Below are positions 48,053-57,727 of a stretch of 64,000 bases of DNA, one piece after another; within the stretch, counting starts at the first letter, position 1, and every line of letters begins with the position of its first letter. The stretch is from positions 3,720,001 to 3,784,000 of the forward strand of contig NZ_CP033073.1 in assembly GCF_003675325.1 (NCBI RefSeq), written 5' to 3'. The notes beneath the pieces were generated by a model. It was given only the letters and a program-made list of their open reading frames with translations, did no database searches and had not been told where the DNA came from. The position numbers were made by a program, and so were the translations under genes. The DNA comes from Streptomyces dangxiongensis. Its GTDB lineage: Bacteria > Actinomycetota > Actinomycetes > Streptomycetales > Streptomycetaceae.

Positions 48053-48155
48053 GAGACCTCCCAGGTCATCGGCCCGGGGCCGTTCGTCGGCCGGGCCGGT
48101 GGGCGCGTGGCGCACCACACCGTGCCTCACGCGAGGTGTGGGCCCTTTGGCAGGG

Positions 48156-49406
48156 TCAGTTCGTGGCCGGGACCAAGGTGCCGAAGGAGGCGGCGGCGAT
48201 CTGCTGGATGTGGCGCATTTCGGTGCCGTTGAGGTTGGTCGGGTTGACGCTGTAGACGATCTTGCGGGAGAGGTCGCGGGTGGCGAACACAGCGCTGGTG
48301 TAGCCGGGGCGGGAGCCGGTCTTGCCCCAGACCACGACACCGTTGGAGGCCTTCACCCTCATGATGCCCATGGTCATGCAGGCACGGCCGGCGTCGGCCT
48401 CGGTGCGGCACTGGCTGCTGTGGAAGCTGGGGACGTCGGGGACGGTGAAGAGCTCGGCCTGCTGGGCGGGCGGGAGGAAACGGCCGCGGAAGAGAGCGGT
48501 CATGAAACGGTCGAGGTCGGCGGGAGTGGAGATCATGCCGCCCTCGGCCCAGGGCCAGGGGCTCTGCTCCGTGACGTCCACCGGGCGCGTGGTGCCGTCC
48601 GAGGACGTGACCGTCAGGTAGCCGTGGGAGCGCGGGCCGGGCAGGCGCGGGTCGTCGGCGTCGGGAACGTGGGTGTCGTGCAGTCCGAGGGGCCGGGTGA
48701 TCCGGGATCGCGCCTCGTGGCCGAAGGTGTTCCCGGTGATCTTCTCGACCAGGAGGCCGGCGACGTAGTAGTTCATCCCGTTGTACTGCTGCGCGGTGCC
48801 CGGCGCGAACTGCATCGGCTGGCCTGCCATCAGGTCGACCACCTGCTGCGGGGTGAAGCTCTTGAGGCGGTTGCCGGCGAACCACTCGGGGCTGCCGTCG
48901 CCGAAATCCGCGCTGGAGGCGCCGCGCGGCAGACCACTGGTGTGGTTGAGCAACTGGCCGACCGTGACGGACGGGAGGTCGGCGGGCAGGACCCCCGGCA
49001 GGTACTGCTGGACCGGCTTGTCCAGGTCGATGCGGTGCTCGGCGGCGAGCTGGAGGACGATGGTGGCGGTGAAGACCTTGGAAATACTGCCGATCCGGAT
49101 GTGCGCGTCGGGCGGGACGCCCTGACCGGTCTCCAGATCGCTCACGCCCGAGGTGCCCGACCAGTGGCCTGCGCGACCGGTGATCCGCAGCAACGCGCCG
49201 GTGACGTCCGCGTCCGGCAGGCCACCGATGGCTGCCTGGAGCTTGGCCGGGTCGAGCCTGGGCAGCGGCGCGCCGGTCGCGGCGGCGGGCGCTGGAGCCG
49301 GAGTGGCGGCGGAGGCGGGCGCGGCCGTACCCGCGGCCAGGGCAGCCAGCACGGCGCCGGACGCGGCCACGGTGGACCAACGGGGGCGCATGGTGGAGCT
49401 GTTCAC
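48156..49406 (-). CDS. secreted serine hydrolase (beta-lactamase/DD-peptidase family)
   Basis: A 416-residue exported class C beta-lactamase-fold enzyme. Signal peptide from about residue 7 to AAPASA. Motifs: SISK (Ser107, Lys110) with the SxxK nucleophile, YNGMNYY for the YxN box and WGKTGSRPGY as the KTG box, so the active site is complete. It likely acts as a D-alanyl-D-alanine carboxypeptidase or esterase. GTG at 49406 with GGAG nine bases upstream. Divergent from the PD40 gene with a 382 bp shared upstream region. Confidence 0.9.
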   Translation of the reverse strand: MNSSTMRPRWSTVAASGAVLAALAAGTAAPASAATPAPAPAAATGAPLPRLDPAKLQAAIGGLPDADVTGALLRITGRAGHWSGTSGVSDLETGQGVPPDAHIRIGSISKVFTATIVLQLAAEHRIDLDKPVQQYLPGVLPADLPSVTVGQLLNHTSGLPRGASSADFGDGSPEWFAGNRLKSFTPQQVVDLMAGQPMQFAPGTAQQYNGMNYYVAGLLVEKITGNTFGHEARSRITRPLGLHDTHVPDADDPRLPGPRSHGYLTVTSSDGTTRPVDVTEQSPWPWAEGGMISTPADLDRFMTALFRGRFLPPAQQAELFTVPDVPSFHSSQCRTEADAGRACMTMGIMRVKASNGVVVWGKTGSRPGYTSAVFATRDLSRKIVYSVNPTNLNGTEMRHIQQIAAASFGTLVPATN

Positions 49407-49788
49407 AGTGAGGCTCTCCAAAGTGGTGGGGGTGAGACCGGCGGTCGAACGGCCCGGTCACGAGTCTCTTCCAACCCCACGGCCCGGCTCATCAGGGAAC
49501 GTCCCTGAGCGAACCCTGACCGGGCCCCGAGAGCTGATTGCGTGTGCGGCGTCTGCCCCAGGCCGGCCGGTTCAGTGCGTCGGCGCCCCTTTCCGATGTT
49601 TCTTCTCTCATGTGACCCGCTATTGCACAGTTGTGACGGCGAGCGCACAACTCCGTCACCCTCTGCCGGAAGACTCCGTCTTGTCGCGAAGGACAGCAGG
49701 CCGAGCGGACCGGTTCAGGTTCCGGGGACGGCGGGCGGTTCCCGCGAGACTCTCGTCGCAGCGTCATTCACTCTCTGGGGGAACCTCG
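49407..49788. promoter_or_regulatory. divergent intergenic region
   Basis: About 380 bp between two secreted-protein genes; it must hold both promoters. Around 49630-49659 the sequence can form two mutually exclusive hairpins (GTTGTG/CACAAC and GTGACGG/CCGTCAC). No gene seen. Confidence 0.5.
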
Positions 49789-50766
49789 ATGTCCGCTCGT
49801 AACCGTCGGAGCGCCGCAGCCGTCATCACCACGGGTGCCGCCGCACTGCTCACCCTGTGCGGCACGGCCGCCCCCGCGATGGCCGCTCCGTCCTCCGGCG
49901 GCGACGCCAGGGGCAGCGCCGCGATGGTCGCCGCGGCCGCGTCCGCCCACACACTCACCGTGCCCAGGGGACTCAGCATCAGCAACGGCACCCGCCACGT
50001 CGTGGTCGACGGTAGGTCGATCGACTTCGGCACCACGGTCCGTGACCTGGCCTGGAACCCCAGCGGCAGCAAGGCCGCCTTCATCGACGGGCACGGCGAC
50101 CTCGTCGTCTCCAGCCCCGACGGCAGCCACCGCGTCACCGTCGCCGGCCACCCGGGCGGGCAGACCTGGTCCCACCCCACCTGGCAGGTGACCGCCGCCG
50201 ACCGGGAGAACCAGATCCCCGCGAAGAACAACCTCATCTTCTCGGCCAAGATCCACGGCAGCACCGTCCTGGAGGGCGTCAAGGCCACCAGCAACCACGG
50301 CAAGCCGGCCAGGATCAGCCTGAACGGCGACCCGGGAGACGGCAACGTCCCCCAGACCGGCAACACCTGGCCGAATGTCGGCGGCAGCTACGGCTCGGCC
50401 GTCTACGAGAACACCCACACCGGCGAGGTCTACATCCGCGACGACTACCTGCGGCAGCAGGGCGGCGCGCTGACCAAGGGTTCCGAGCCGGCTCTCTCCC
50501 CCGACAACGAGGAGGTCGTCTTCGTCCGCTCCGTCCACGGGCACGACCACCTCTTCGTCGAGGACTTCGGCGGCTCCACCAAGACCGTCAAGGACGTCAC
50601 CCCCAACGCCACCGCCGACTGCACCGAGCCCACCTGGTCGCCCAACGGCAAGACCATCGCCTTCCGCACCCCGACCGGTACGTACACCATCGCGAAGACC
50701 GCCCACGGCTTCGGCAAGCTCGTCAAGGTCTCCGAGCACACGGGCCTGCCCGCCTACCGCGGCTGA
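49789..50766 (+). CDS. secreted PD40/WD40-like beta-propeller protein
   Basis: A 325-residue exported protein. Signal peptide MSARNRRSAAAVITTGAAAL onward with AMA-A cleavage. Mature part has TolB/PD40-type blades (LAWNPSGSKAAFIDGHGDLVV, PALSPDNEEVVFVRSVHGHDHLF, EPTWSPNGKTIAFRTPTG). Probably an extracytoplasmic propeller without catalytic residues. ATG with CTGGGGG upstream. It overlaps the convergent downstream gene by 13 bp. Confidence 0.83.
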   Translation: MSARNRRSAAAVITTGAAALLTLCGTAAPAMAAPSSGGDARGSAAMVAAAASAHTLTVPRGLSISNGTRHVVVDGRSIDFGTTVRDLAWNPSGSKAAFIDGHGDLVVSSPDGSHRVTVAGHPGGQTWSHPTWQVTAADRENQIPAKNNLIFSAKIHGSTVLEGVKATSNHGKPARISLNGDPGDGNVPQTGNTWPNVGGSYGSAVYENTHTGEVYIRDDYLRQQGGALTKGSEPALSPDNEEVVFVRSVHGHDHLFVEDFGGSTKTVKDVTPNATADCTEPTWSPNGKTIAFRTPTGTYTIAKTAHGFGKLVKVSEHTGLPAYRG

Positions 50767-51341
50767 TCACCGCCCAACCGGCCGCCAACGCGGGCGAGTT
50801 CGGCCTGGAGCTCCGGCAGATGCTGGTCGGCCGTGTCGTGCGGGAGGTACTCGACCACGTCGAGAAAGCGGAACAGGACCTGGGCCGAGGTGACGGCGAA
50901 CTCGTAATCGGCGAACCCCACCACGGCACCCAGCTCACCACGAACGGCGCCCCGGACGACGTGCGCGGTCAGGTCGTCCGGGCTTTCCGCTGTCAGCCCC
51001 CGCCGCGCGTTGGGGCGGGCCAGGTACGGGCAGACCATCGAGGCGTAGAGCATGCACGCGCGGTGCCCCGGAGCCTCCAGTGTCGCCGCCATGTTGCGGT
51101 ACGGCCGCCCGGCGGCAAGCGCCTCGCGGATCGCGGAACTCTCCGCGGCGCCGACCACCCGCCATACGGGACCCTTGGGCATCAGGGTGTTGCAGACGGA
51201 ACACAGACGCCGGCGTGCGCACTCGGCGCTTCGCTCGTAGTCGGTGAGCGCGAACTGGGGTTCGTCGCCCTCCCACGGGGTGATGGCGGGTACGGGATAG
51301 CCACGGCTGTCACGAGGTCTGGCCTCGACGGTCGCCGGCAT
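50754..51341 (-). CDS. hypothetical protein with CxxC motif
   Basis: A 195-residue soluble protein. Region of cysteines RRRLCSVCNTLMPKGPVWR (a CxxC zinc-ribbon candidate at about 45-55), then MLYASMVCPYLARPNAR and a helical C-terminal half. I do not recognise the family. ATG 51341 or a GTG at 51362 could be used. Ends inside the PD40 gene end (13 bp overlap). Confidence 0.6.
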   Translation of the reverse strand: MPATVEARPRDSRGYPVPAITPWEGDEPQFALTDYERSAECARRRLCSVCNTLMPKGPVWRVVGAAESSAIREALAAGRPYRNMAATLEAPGHRACMLYASMVCPYLARPNARRGLTAESPDDLTAHVVRGAVRGELGAVVGFADYEFAVTSAQVLFRFLDVVEYLPHDTADQHLPELQAELARVGGRLGGDQPR

Positions 51342-51507
51342 GGGAACGGAATCGAATCGCACACCTCATGTTCGGCCACATGGCCGCCCACCGCGACGGT
51401 TGTTCAGGCATGCGCCAGCCGTGTCCGCCTCTCACCGGATGGCGGACCTGCTCAAGGCATCAAGGACCGCCCGTCTCGGGCGACCCTGTGTTCCGCATCC
51501 GCCCGTC

Positions 51508-52191
51508 TCAGTTGGCGGTGTGTTCCACATCCGGTGCCGGAGCGGCGGCCGAGGGCGTGGCTGTCGGCGTCGTGCCGGTTCTCACCGCGAAGGTGTCGCC
51601 GGGGCGGACCCGGGCGTAGAACCACTTGATGTCCTCGGCGCCGAGGCCGATCCAGCCGGCTTTGGTGTCGTCGCTCAGGGTCTTGAGCTGCGGGGAGAAG
51701 AGACCGACGTAGTGCGGCCGGCGCTCCCCGTCGCGCAGCTCGACCACATACCGCACGCTCACCACGGTGGGGCCTATGGTCGGGCCCTCGGGTGACACGT
51801 AGTGGCTCAGCTCTCCCGGATCATCTTTCGCGACCACCGTCATCGGGCTCGTGGCCCCGCGCAGGGCGCCGGATTCCGAGAGGACCGGCATCACCCGGCC
51901 GTCGAACGTGAGGGTGCGACCGGACAGGTAGAGCGTGCTGGGGAAGGGTGCCGGGGAGGCCGCGGCCGGGGGCCGGTGCCCGGCCGGGTGGTCCGGGGCC
52001 CCGCCGGGGTGCAGGCTCAGGGCGAAGCCCAGCAACGCGAGGGCGGCGGTCCCCGCGCCGAGGTTCGCGGCGGCACGGCGGCGGCGCCTGCGGCGCATCG
52101 CCCGGGCACGTGTCGCGGGGCCGCCGACGACCGGAGCGGTCTCCTGTGCCGCGGCCAACTCGCGCAGCGCGGAGGAAAGTTCATCGGCCAC
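51508..52191 (-). CDS. membrane protein paired with an ECF sigma factor (putative anti-sigma)
   Basis: A 227-residue protein with an N-terminal cytoplasmic part (ADELSSALRELAAAQETAP), an Arg cluster, one transmembrane helix (LGAGTAALALLGFALSLHPGG) and an external domain including TLYLSGRTLTFDGRVMPVL. The GTG start overlaps the ECF gene by 11 bp, the classic arrangement of sigma/anti-sigma pairs. No ZAS zinc motif is present, so the anti-sigma role is inferred from context. Confidence 0.7.
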   Translation of the reverse strand: MADELSSALRELAAAQETAPVVGGPATRARAMRRRRRRRAAANLGAGTAALALLGFALSLHPGGAPDHPAGHRPPAAASPAPFPSTLYLSGRTLTFDGRVMPVLSESGALRGATSPMTVVAKDDPGELSHYVSPEGPTIGPTVVSVRYVVELRDGERRPHYVGLFSPQLKTLSDDTKAGWIGLGAEDIKWFYARVRPGDTFAVRTGTTPTATPSAAAPAPDVEHTAN

Positions 52192-52738
52192 GGCCGCTCT
52201 CCTTCCTGACCGGTCCGTCGGCCTCGTCGAGCCGCCCGTCGGCCTCGTCGAGCCGCCCGTCGGCCTCGTCCCCCGCAAGTCGCTTCGCCAGCTCCGCCCG
52301 TCCCCGGGACAGTCTCGCCTTGACCGTCCCCACGGGCGCACGGGTCTCGGAGGCTACCTGCTCCACAGTCAGGTCGCACAAATGGTGCAGTACGATCGCC
52401 ATCCGCTGGGCCTCGGGCAGTTCACGCAGTGCGGCCACGAGCGCGGCGTACTCGGGGTTCGGCCCCGGGGTGGGGTCGGGCGGCGGAGTGCGCCGCACCA
52501 GTTCCAGCCAGCGCCTCGAGCGCCGCCAGCGGCTCACCGCCAGCCGCATGGCCACGGTGCGGATCCACGCCTCGGGAGCACCGTCCGCCAGGAACCGCTG
52601 TCGCCGGTCCCAGGCTCGTACGAAGGCTTCCTGAACGACGTCCTGGGCCTCGCCGTGGTCTCCGGTGAAGGCGTAGAGCTGTCCGGTGAGCCGGGGAAAC
52701 GCAGCCGCGTAGAAGGCGTCGAACTCGTCCTCGGTCAT
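52181..52738 (-). CDS. ECF-type RNA polymerase sigma factor
   Basis: A 185-residue sigma-70 family protein with region 2 (FDAFYAAAFPRLTGQLYAFTGDHGEAQDVVQEAFVRAWDRRQRF) and region 4 (LREL PEAQRMAIVLHHLCDLTVEQVASETRAPVGTVKARLSRGR). The ATG is 52738. The C-terminal tail is a tandem repeat of EADGRLD (three copies), from 21 bp repeats in the DNA. It likely controls its own operon with the downstream membrane protein. Confidence 0.93.
   Translation of the reverse strand: MTEDEFDAFYAAAFPRLTGQLYAFTGDHGEAQDVVQEAFVRAWDRRQRFLADGAPEAWIRTVAMRLAVSRWRRSRRWLELVRRTPPPDPTPGPNPEYAALVAALRELPEAQRMAIVLHHLCDLTVEQVASETRAPVGTVKARLSRGRAELAKRLAGDEADGRLDEADGRLDEADGPVRKESGRGR
52215..52270. repeat. 21 bp tandem repeat in the ECF gene tail
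   Basis: Two complete copies of CCGTCGGCCTCGTCGAGCCG plus C and a 14 bp third copy, encoding repeated ADGRLDE in the sigma factor tail. Confidence 0.95.
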
Positions 52739-52997
52739 GCCGCCACCGAAATCTCTGTCCTTTGCTTGCAACCCGGCCGCCACCGCCGTGCGTACAGGTC
52801 CCGTAGTCGCGTAGGTCGCATCCAGCGAAGCGCAACCCACCGGGAAGACGGCGCGCGGAGGTTCCAGGCTCCCTCTCCCTCGACCGGTGTCGGCTCGTCG
52901 GCTGACCAACCTACCGGCACACCGAACAGTTACCCGACCAGGACGGACGCCCGTACGTCCGGCCAGGACGGGGTTCCCGAGCCTAAGGACCGTCCAC

Positions 52998-54054
52998 GTG
53001 CCACCGACCCACGATGTGCTCCCCACCGGCCATGACTTCGCCACGTACGCCCGGACGCACTGGTCCCGGCTGATCGTGACCGCGCGGCTGCTCACCGACG
53101 ATCCCGGTGCGGCGGAGGAACTGGTGCGGAGAACCCTGGTGCGGATGTACGCGCGGTGGCGGCGCGTTCCGCGCAACGACACGGACTTCCACGTGCGGCG
53201 CTGTCTGGTGCAGGGCCACTTGCGCCGGCTGCGCGGGCGGCGGGCCGCGCGGCGGCGGACGGTTCTCGTGCTGCGGATCTGGGAGGGGCTGACGGATGCG
53301 GAGATCGCCCAGTTGCTGGGCTGCTCGGCAGGCGCGGTGCGTGCCCGTGCCCGTCACGGTCTGAAGGCGGCCGGCGGCGACCCCGGGCGGCTGCGCGAGG
53401 TGTACGCCCGTGCCGCCCGGGACGTCGTCCCCTGCGAGGTGCCGCTGGCCGATGTCCAGGCAGCGGGGGGCCGCATGCGGCGACGACGCCTCGTCGTGGC
53501 CTCGGCCGCCTGCGCGGCGCTGCTCGTGCCCGCCGCCCTGCTCGCGGCCGACCGGGTCGGGGGCGGCGGTGCGCAGGACGGGACACCCCGAGCCCGGGCA
53601 GGGGGCGGCGCCCGTTCGGTGACGAGCCCGGTCCGGGTCGTGGCCGCCGGGCGAGCGGGTGACCGTCGGGCCGGGGATACGGGTGTGGCTGACGGCCGAC
53701 GGTGGGCACTGGTCGGTGCCCACGCATCTCCCGGGGGCAGGCGGCGACCGGCCACTCGACGAACCCGGCGTCTCCGCGCGGGTGGACAGCGTGAACGGCG
53801 GGTTCCTCCTGTCGGGCCTCTTCCACGGCCTCGGCGGCGAGCCGGGCCGTGTCGAGGTGGGCACCGGCGACGGCAAGGCCACCGCGAAGGTCCTCGTCCT
53901 GGCGGGAAGTCCGGGCTGGGGCGTCTGGTACACGAGCCCGCCGCTGCCCGAGAAGAACGTACGGATGCTTCTCGACGCGGGATCGCACGAGCGGATCGTC
54001 ACGGTGTACGACGCCTCGGGCAAGATCGCCGCACGGTCGGACAGCACGTGGTGA
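52998..54054 (+). CDS. sigma-factor-like protein fused to a membrane anchor, frameshifted
   Basis: About 351 residues after correcting one extra G near 53650 (GCCGGGCG). The N-terminus resembles sigma region 2 (HDFATYARTHWSRLIVTARLLTDDPGAAEELVRRTLVRMY) and region 4 (LTDAEIAQLLGCSAGAVRARARHGL). Then an Arg-rich linker, a transmembrane helix (LVVASAACAALLVPAALLAAD) and an exported C-terminal domain (GIRVWLTADGGHWS, NGGFLLSGLFHGLGG). GTG at 52998 with AAGGAC upstream. It overlaps the PBP gene by 4 bp. A membrane-tethered sigma fold is unusual; it may be a degenerate non-polymerase DNA-binding protein. Confidence 0.65.
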
Positions 54055-55754
54055 CGGACATGAACGGGAACGACGGGACGGCCGGGCCGCCGACGGCGCG
54101 CACCGTGCGGCGACCGGGGAAGGGGAGGGAGTCGGTCCCCCGGTGCGGAAGGCGCGCGCCGCTGCGGACCCGGTACCGGCGCACCCGGGGCCGGCGACTT
54201 CGCCGGCTGTTCTACGCCTTCCTCACGCTGATCGCGACGCTGTGTGCGGCGGGCGTCGTGGCGTACCACTTCACGACCATCCCGAAGCCGCACCCCGAGA
54301 CCGTCACCCAGAGCACCGTGTTCCTCGACTCGGACGGCGCCTATCTGGGCCGGCGCGGACCGGTCGACCGGCAGGACATCCCGCTCTCCGCGGTTCCCGC
54401 GCATGTGCAGGAAGCGGTGATCGCCGCGGAGAACCGCTCCTTCCGTACGGACAGCGGCATCTCGCCGCAGGCCATCGCACGGGCCGCGCTGGCGACGCTG
54501 ACGGGCGGTGACCCACAGGGCGGCTCCACCATCACCCAGCAGTACGTGAAGAACGCGCTGCTGAGCCCGGAGCATTCGCTGTCCCGCAAGGCCCGCGAGG
54601 CGCTCATCGCGATCAAACTGGACCGCACCCGCACCAAGGACGAGATCCTGGAGGGCTATCTCAACACCGTGTACTTCGGGCCGGGCGCCGCCGGCATCCA
54701 GTCCGCCGCGCGCAACTACTTCGGCGTGGACGCGAAGAGCCTGACGGTCGCACAGGGCGCCGCGCTGGCGTCCATCATCAACATCCCCTCCTACTACGAG
54801 AAGGCGGGCTCCGATCCGAAGGTGACCGCGAAGCTGGAGAACCGCTGGGAGTGGGTGCTCGACGCGATGGTGGCGAGCGGGAGCATCACGGACAGGCAGC
54901 GGGCCGCCGCGCGTTTCCCGGCGTTCCGGTTCTATCCGCCGGGCGAGACCGAGGGGCAGCGGCAGTACCTGATCGACATCGCGGCCAAGGAGGCCGCCGA
55001 CCGGCTCGGCATCGCCGAGGACCAGCTCGCGAGCGGCGGTTACACCGTGACGACCACCTTCGACCTGGCGGCGCAGGACCGTGCCACGCAACTGGCCGAG
55101 GGGAATCCCGGGGGCAAGGGCGTCCGGGTGCACACCGCCGTCGTGGGGATCGTGCCCGGTGACGGAGCGGTACGGCTGCTGTACGGGGGCTCGGACTACG
55201 CGCGGCAGCCGTTCAACGACGCGGTGAGCGGGGCGGTGGAAGCGGGGACGGCCCTTGAGCCGTTCGACGAGGTGAGGCGGGCGGGCGAGCCGCTGGGCGG
55301 ACTGCTGAGGACGGCGGCGCCTACTCCGCTGAACGTGGCGTCGGCGTACGCGACGGTGGCGGCGGACGGCAGGTACGCCACCCCGTACACCGTCGCGCGC
55401 ATCACGCGTGAGGGCCGCACCGTCTACCGGGCGCGTCCCGAGGTACGGCGTGTGCTGGACGAGAAGGAGGCGATGACGGCGGGCGCACGGACGGGGGCCG
55501 GGCCGACGCCCGTCGCCGTCGGCTCGGCGGCGGTGAAGGCGTTCACCACCGGCGGAGCAGGTGGCGGGACCACCCGGCGGACCGTGTGGACCTCCGGGTA
55601 CGACGACCGGCTCGCCCTGACGGTCGCGCTGTTCGCCGACCGGGCAGGCGGCAGGAAAGGCACGACGGTGCCCGCGCGACTGCCGAACGGACCGTCGCCG
55701 GCCGAGTTCGCACAGCGGGTGGCGGCGGGGATCTGGGAGGCCGCCGCCACGTAG
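54051..55754 (+). CDS. GT51 penicillin-binding protein with degenerate transpeptidase half
   Basis: A 567-residue class A PBP-like protein; GTG start overlaps the previous gene as GTGA. One N-terminal helix (RRLFYAFLTLIATLCAAGVVAY), then a GT51 peptidoglycan glycosyltransferase domain with AAENRSFRTDSGIS (catalytic Glu near 127), GGSTITQQYVKNALL and KLDRTRTKDEILEGYLNTVYFGPGAAG. The C-terminal half has the PBP order but the SxxK box reads GTALEPF (about 395) and the KTG region reads TTGGAGGGTT; nucleophile Ser and Lys are absent and the domain is shortened. Predicted to polymerise glycan without crosslinking. Confidence 0.85.
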   Translation: MTDMNGNDGTAGPPTARTVRRPGKGRESVPRCGRRAPLRTRYRRTRGRRLRRLFYAFLTLIATLCAAGVVAYHFTTIPKPHPETVTQSTVFLDSDGAYLGRRGPVDRQDIPLSAVPAHVQEAVIAAENRSFRTDSGISPQAIARAALATLTGGDPQGGSTITQQYVKNALLSPEHSLSRKAREALIAIKLDRTRTKDEILEGYLNTVYFGPGAAGIQSAARNYFGVDAKSLTVAQGAALASIINIPSYYEKAGSDPKVTAKLENRWEWVLDAMVASGSITDRQRAAARFPAFRFYPPGETEGQRQYLIDIAAKEAADRLGIAEDQLASGGYTVTTTFDLAAQDRATQLAEGNPGGKGVRVHTAVVGIVPGDGAVRLLYGGSDYARQPFNDAVSGAVEAGTALEPFDEVRRAGEPLGGLLRTAAPTPLNVASAYATVAADGRYATPYTVARITREGRTVYRARPEVRRVLDEKEAMTAGARTGAGPTPVAVGSAAVKAFTTGGAGGGTTRRTVWTSGYDDRLALTVALFADRAGGRKGTTVPARLPNGPSPAEFAQRVAAGIWEAAAT

Positions 55755-55877
55755 GTCGAGTACTGCCGCTCCTCGGCCGAGTGCTGAGTGATCGGCGTTG
55801 CCTTCTCGGACGACCGGCCGGCCTCCCGGCCTGGGCACCGGCGCGGTGGCCGTCGCCGACCCGCTGCGCGGCCGGTG

Positions 55878-56921
55878 TCAGCCGTCGGTCCTGGCGGGCT
55901 CCTCGCCGTGCCGATCGACGACCGCGCGCTCCATGACGGCGTCGATGCCGTAGAGCGTGTCGGTCGTGATCCCCCTGGCCTTGTCCTTGGTCATGTACGA
56001 CCGCGAGCCGAGGTAGGTCAGGGTGTCCCTGTCGAAGATCCACTCATCCCGGGTCGCGGAACCGGCGTCCTCACGGGTGATGCCGATGCCGTGGCGGCCG
56101 GCGGCGTCGACGGCGTCGGGGCTCTCGGTCACTCCGGGAATCCTCTCGACGGCCTTGTAGAGGGCGGAGGCGGTCGCGGGCGGCATGATCGTCGATCGCA
56201 GCAGGTCGCCGACCGTACCGAAGACGGCCTGGTCCCTCGACTCGCCCTCCACCACCTTGGTCCGGGAGTAGAGCAGCTCGAGCAGGGCGCCGGGGTCGGT
56301 GGGCAGCGAGGCCAGCCACTTGTAGGTGGGGCGGTCGATGCCCACCCGGACGGGGTCGGTGGATTCGATGGGCACCTCCTCACCGGGCATGACGGCGTCC
56401 TCGCCGGTTTCACGGAGCCAGCCGGTCCTGGTGACGGGGCCGGGGGTCTGCGCGGTCCACACTTCCGACCTGTGCAGTGCGCCGAGCTTCACCGGGCCGT
56501 CGAAGTGGCCCTTGTTGCCGCGGGTCAGGCTCTCGACGTACACGAACTGGCCGTCCCCGACCGCTGTCACGTCGGTTTTCATGGCGGCGGCGGCGATCCG
56601 GTCGAGGGTGACGATCGCGGTGGTGGCCTTGGCGGGGGCGGTGGAGGAGCCGGCCGCCGGGGGAGAGCCGTGGCCGCCGCCGGAGAGCGTGGTCACCAGT
56701 GCCCCGGCGAGTGCCATCGACGCGACGGGCAACACCAGGGCCGGGCGCAGGCGTCGGCGGCGGGGTGCCGGAGCGGAGGCGGTGCGGTTGTCGATCTGCT
56801 GCATCAGGACTTCCTTGTGATGGAGATGACGGCTCGGCGAGAGGTCCCATCCGGCCGATGCCAGCAGTTCCTCCGCCTCACTCCGGGCGGAGCCGGCGTG
56901 GGGCGGGTTATCGGCGTTCAT
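55878..56921 (-). CDS. CU044_5270 family membrane protein
   Basis: A 347-residue protein: cytoplasmic N-terminus, one transmembrane helix near residue 62 (ALVLPVASMALAGALVTTLSG) and a large extracytoplasmic domain with LDRIAAAAMKTDV, DGQFVYVESLTRG and YKWLASLPTDPGALLELLYSRT. This matches the actinobacterial CU044_5270 family, which is usually encoded right after ECF sigma genes, as here (the sigma gene stop TGA overlaps its ATG). Likely the anti-sigma partner or a sensed envelope protein. Confidence 0.82.
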   Translation of the reverse strand: MNADNPPHAGSARSEAEELLASAGWDLSPSRHLHHKEVLMQQIDNRTASAPAPRRRRLRPALVLPVASMALAGALVTTLSGGGHGSPPAAGSSTAPAKATTAIVTLDRIAAAAMKTDVTAVGDGQFVYVESLTRGNKGHFDGPVKLGALHRSEVWTAQTPGPVTRTGWLRETGEDAVMPGEEVPIESTDPVRVGIDRPTYKWLASLPTDPGALLELLYSRTKVVEGESRDQAVFGTVGDLLRSTIMPPATASALYKAVERIPGVTESPDAVDAAGRHGIGITREDAGSATRDEWIFDRDTLTYLGSRSYMTKDKARGITTDTLYGIDAVMERAVVDRHGEEPARTDG

Positions 56922-57567
56922 CGGGTTTCCTCCTGCAGAAACAGGGCCGCGAACGCGGCTTCACTCTCCATCTCTCCGCGGGCGCCCGGCGGTTCCGCTC
57001 TCAGGGCGCGGAGTCGGCCGGAGCTGATCCGGGCCAGTCGCGCCCGGGCACGCGAGAGCCGCGAGCGCACGGTGCCGACCGGGATGCCGAGTGCCTCGGC
57101 GGCCTGCTGGTAGTCCAGCCCCGACCCCCACGCACAGGGCGAGCACCTCGCGGTCCTGGCGCCGCAGTTGGCGCAGGGCGTCGTGGACCGCCGCGAGACG
57201 GTGGGCGTCGTCGATCCGGCCGGCCGTCTCGTCCGCGAAGTCCTCGACCGGACGGGGTTCGGGGCTGCGTGCCAGGAAGGCGAGCCGTCGGCGCAGACCG
57301 CGGTTGGCGTTGTGTGCCTTGTGCGTGGCGATGCCGAGCAGCCACGGTTTGAGCGAGCCGCCTTCCGGTTCCACCGATTCGCGGGTGCGCCAGGCGGCGA
57401 GGAAGGTCTCGGACATCGCCTCCTCGGCCTCCGACCAGTTGCCGGTCAGCCGCAGGGCATGGCTGTAGACCGCCCGGCGCGTACTGGTCGTACAGGTCGG
57501 CGAACGCCGCACGATCCCCTGCCCGTATGCGCGCGCGCAACGACTCCGCTGGTTCTGTATGGCTCAC
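56918..57567 (-). CDS. ECF-type sigma factor, two apparent frameshifts
   Basis: A protein of about 215 residues after two single-base corrections. N-terminal SLRARIRAGDRAAFADLYDQYA reads in one frame; the middle RAVYSHALRLTGNWSEAEEAMSETFLAAWR and LRRQDREVLALC in another; and the HTH QQAAEALGIPVGTVRSRLSRARAR in a third. Breaks are near 57482 (GCGCCGGGCG) and near 57126 (GTGGGGGTCG), each a single extra base. The GTG start 57567 has GGGGAG upstream; the stop overlaps the CU044_5270 start as ATGA. Read as real ECF with sequence errors or as a recent pseudogene. Confidence 0.75.
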
Positions 57568-57727
57568 ACTCTTTACTCCCCGCCGCCCCGGCCCGGTTCC
57601 TGTGGCGCGCGCCACACCGCCGGGGGCTTCCGGGACCGCCCGTGGGCGTCAGGGGATCACGCCATGGGCCGGGCTCGCCGCAGGACCCGTCAGGGGAAGA
57701 TCGCGACGGGAGACGGTACGGGTTCCT

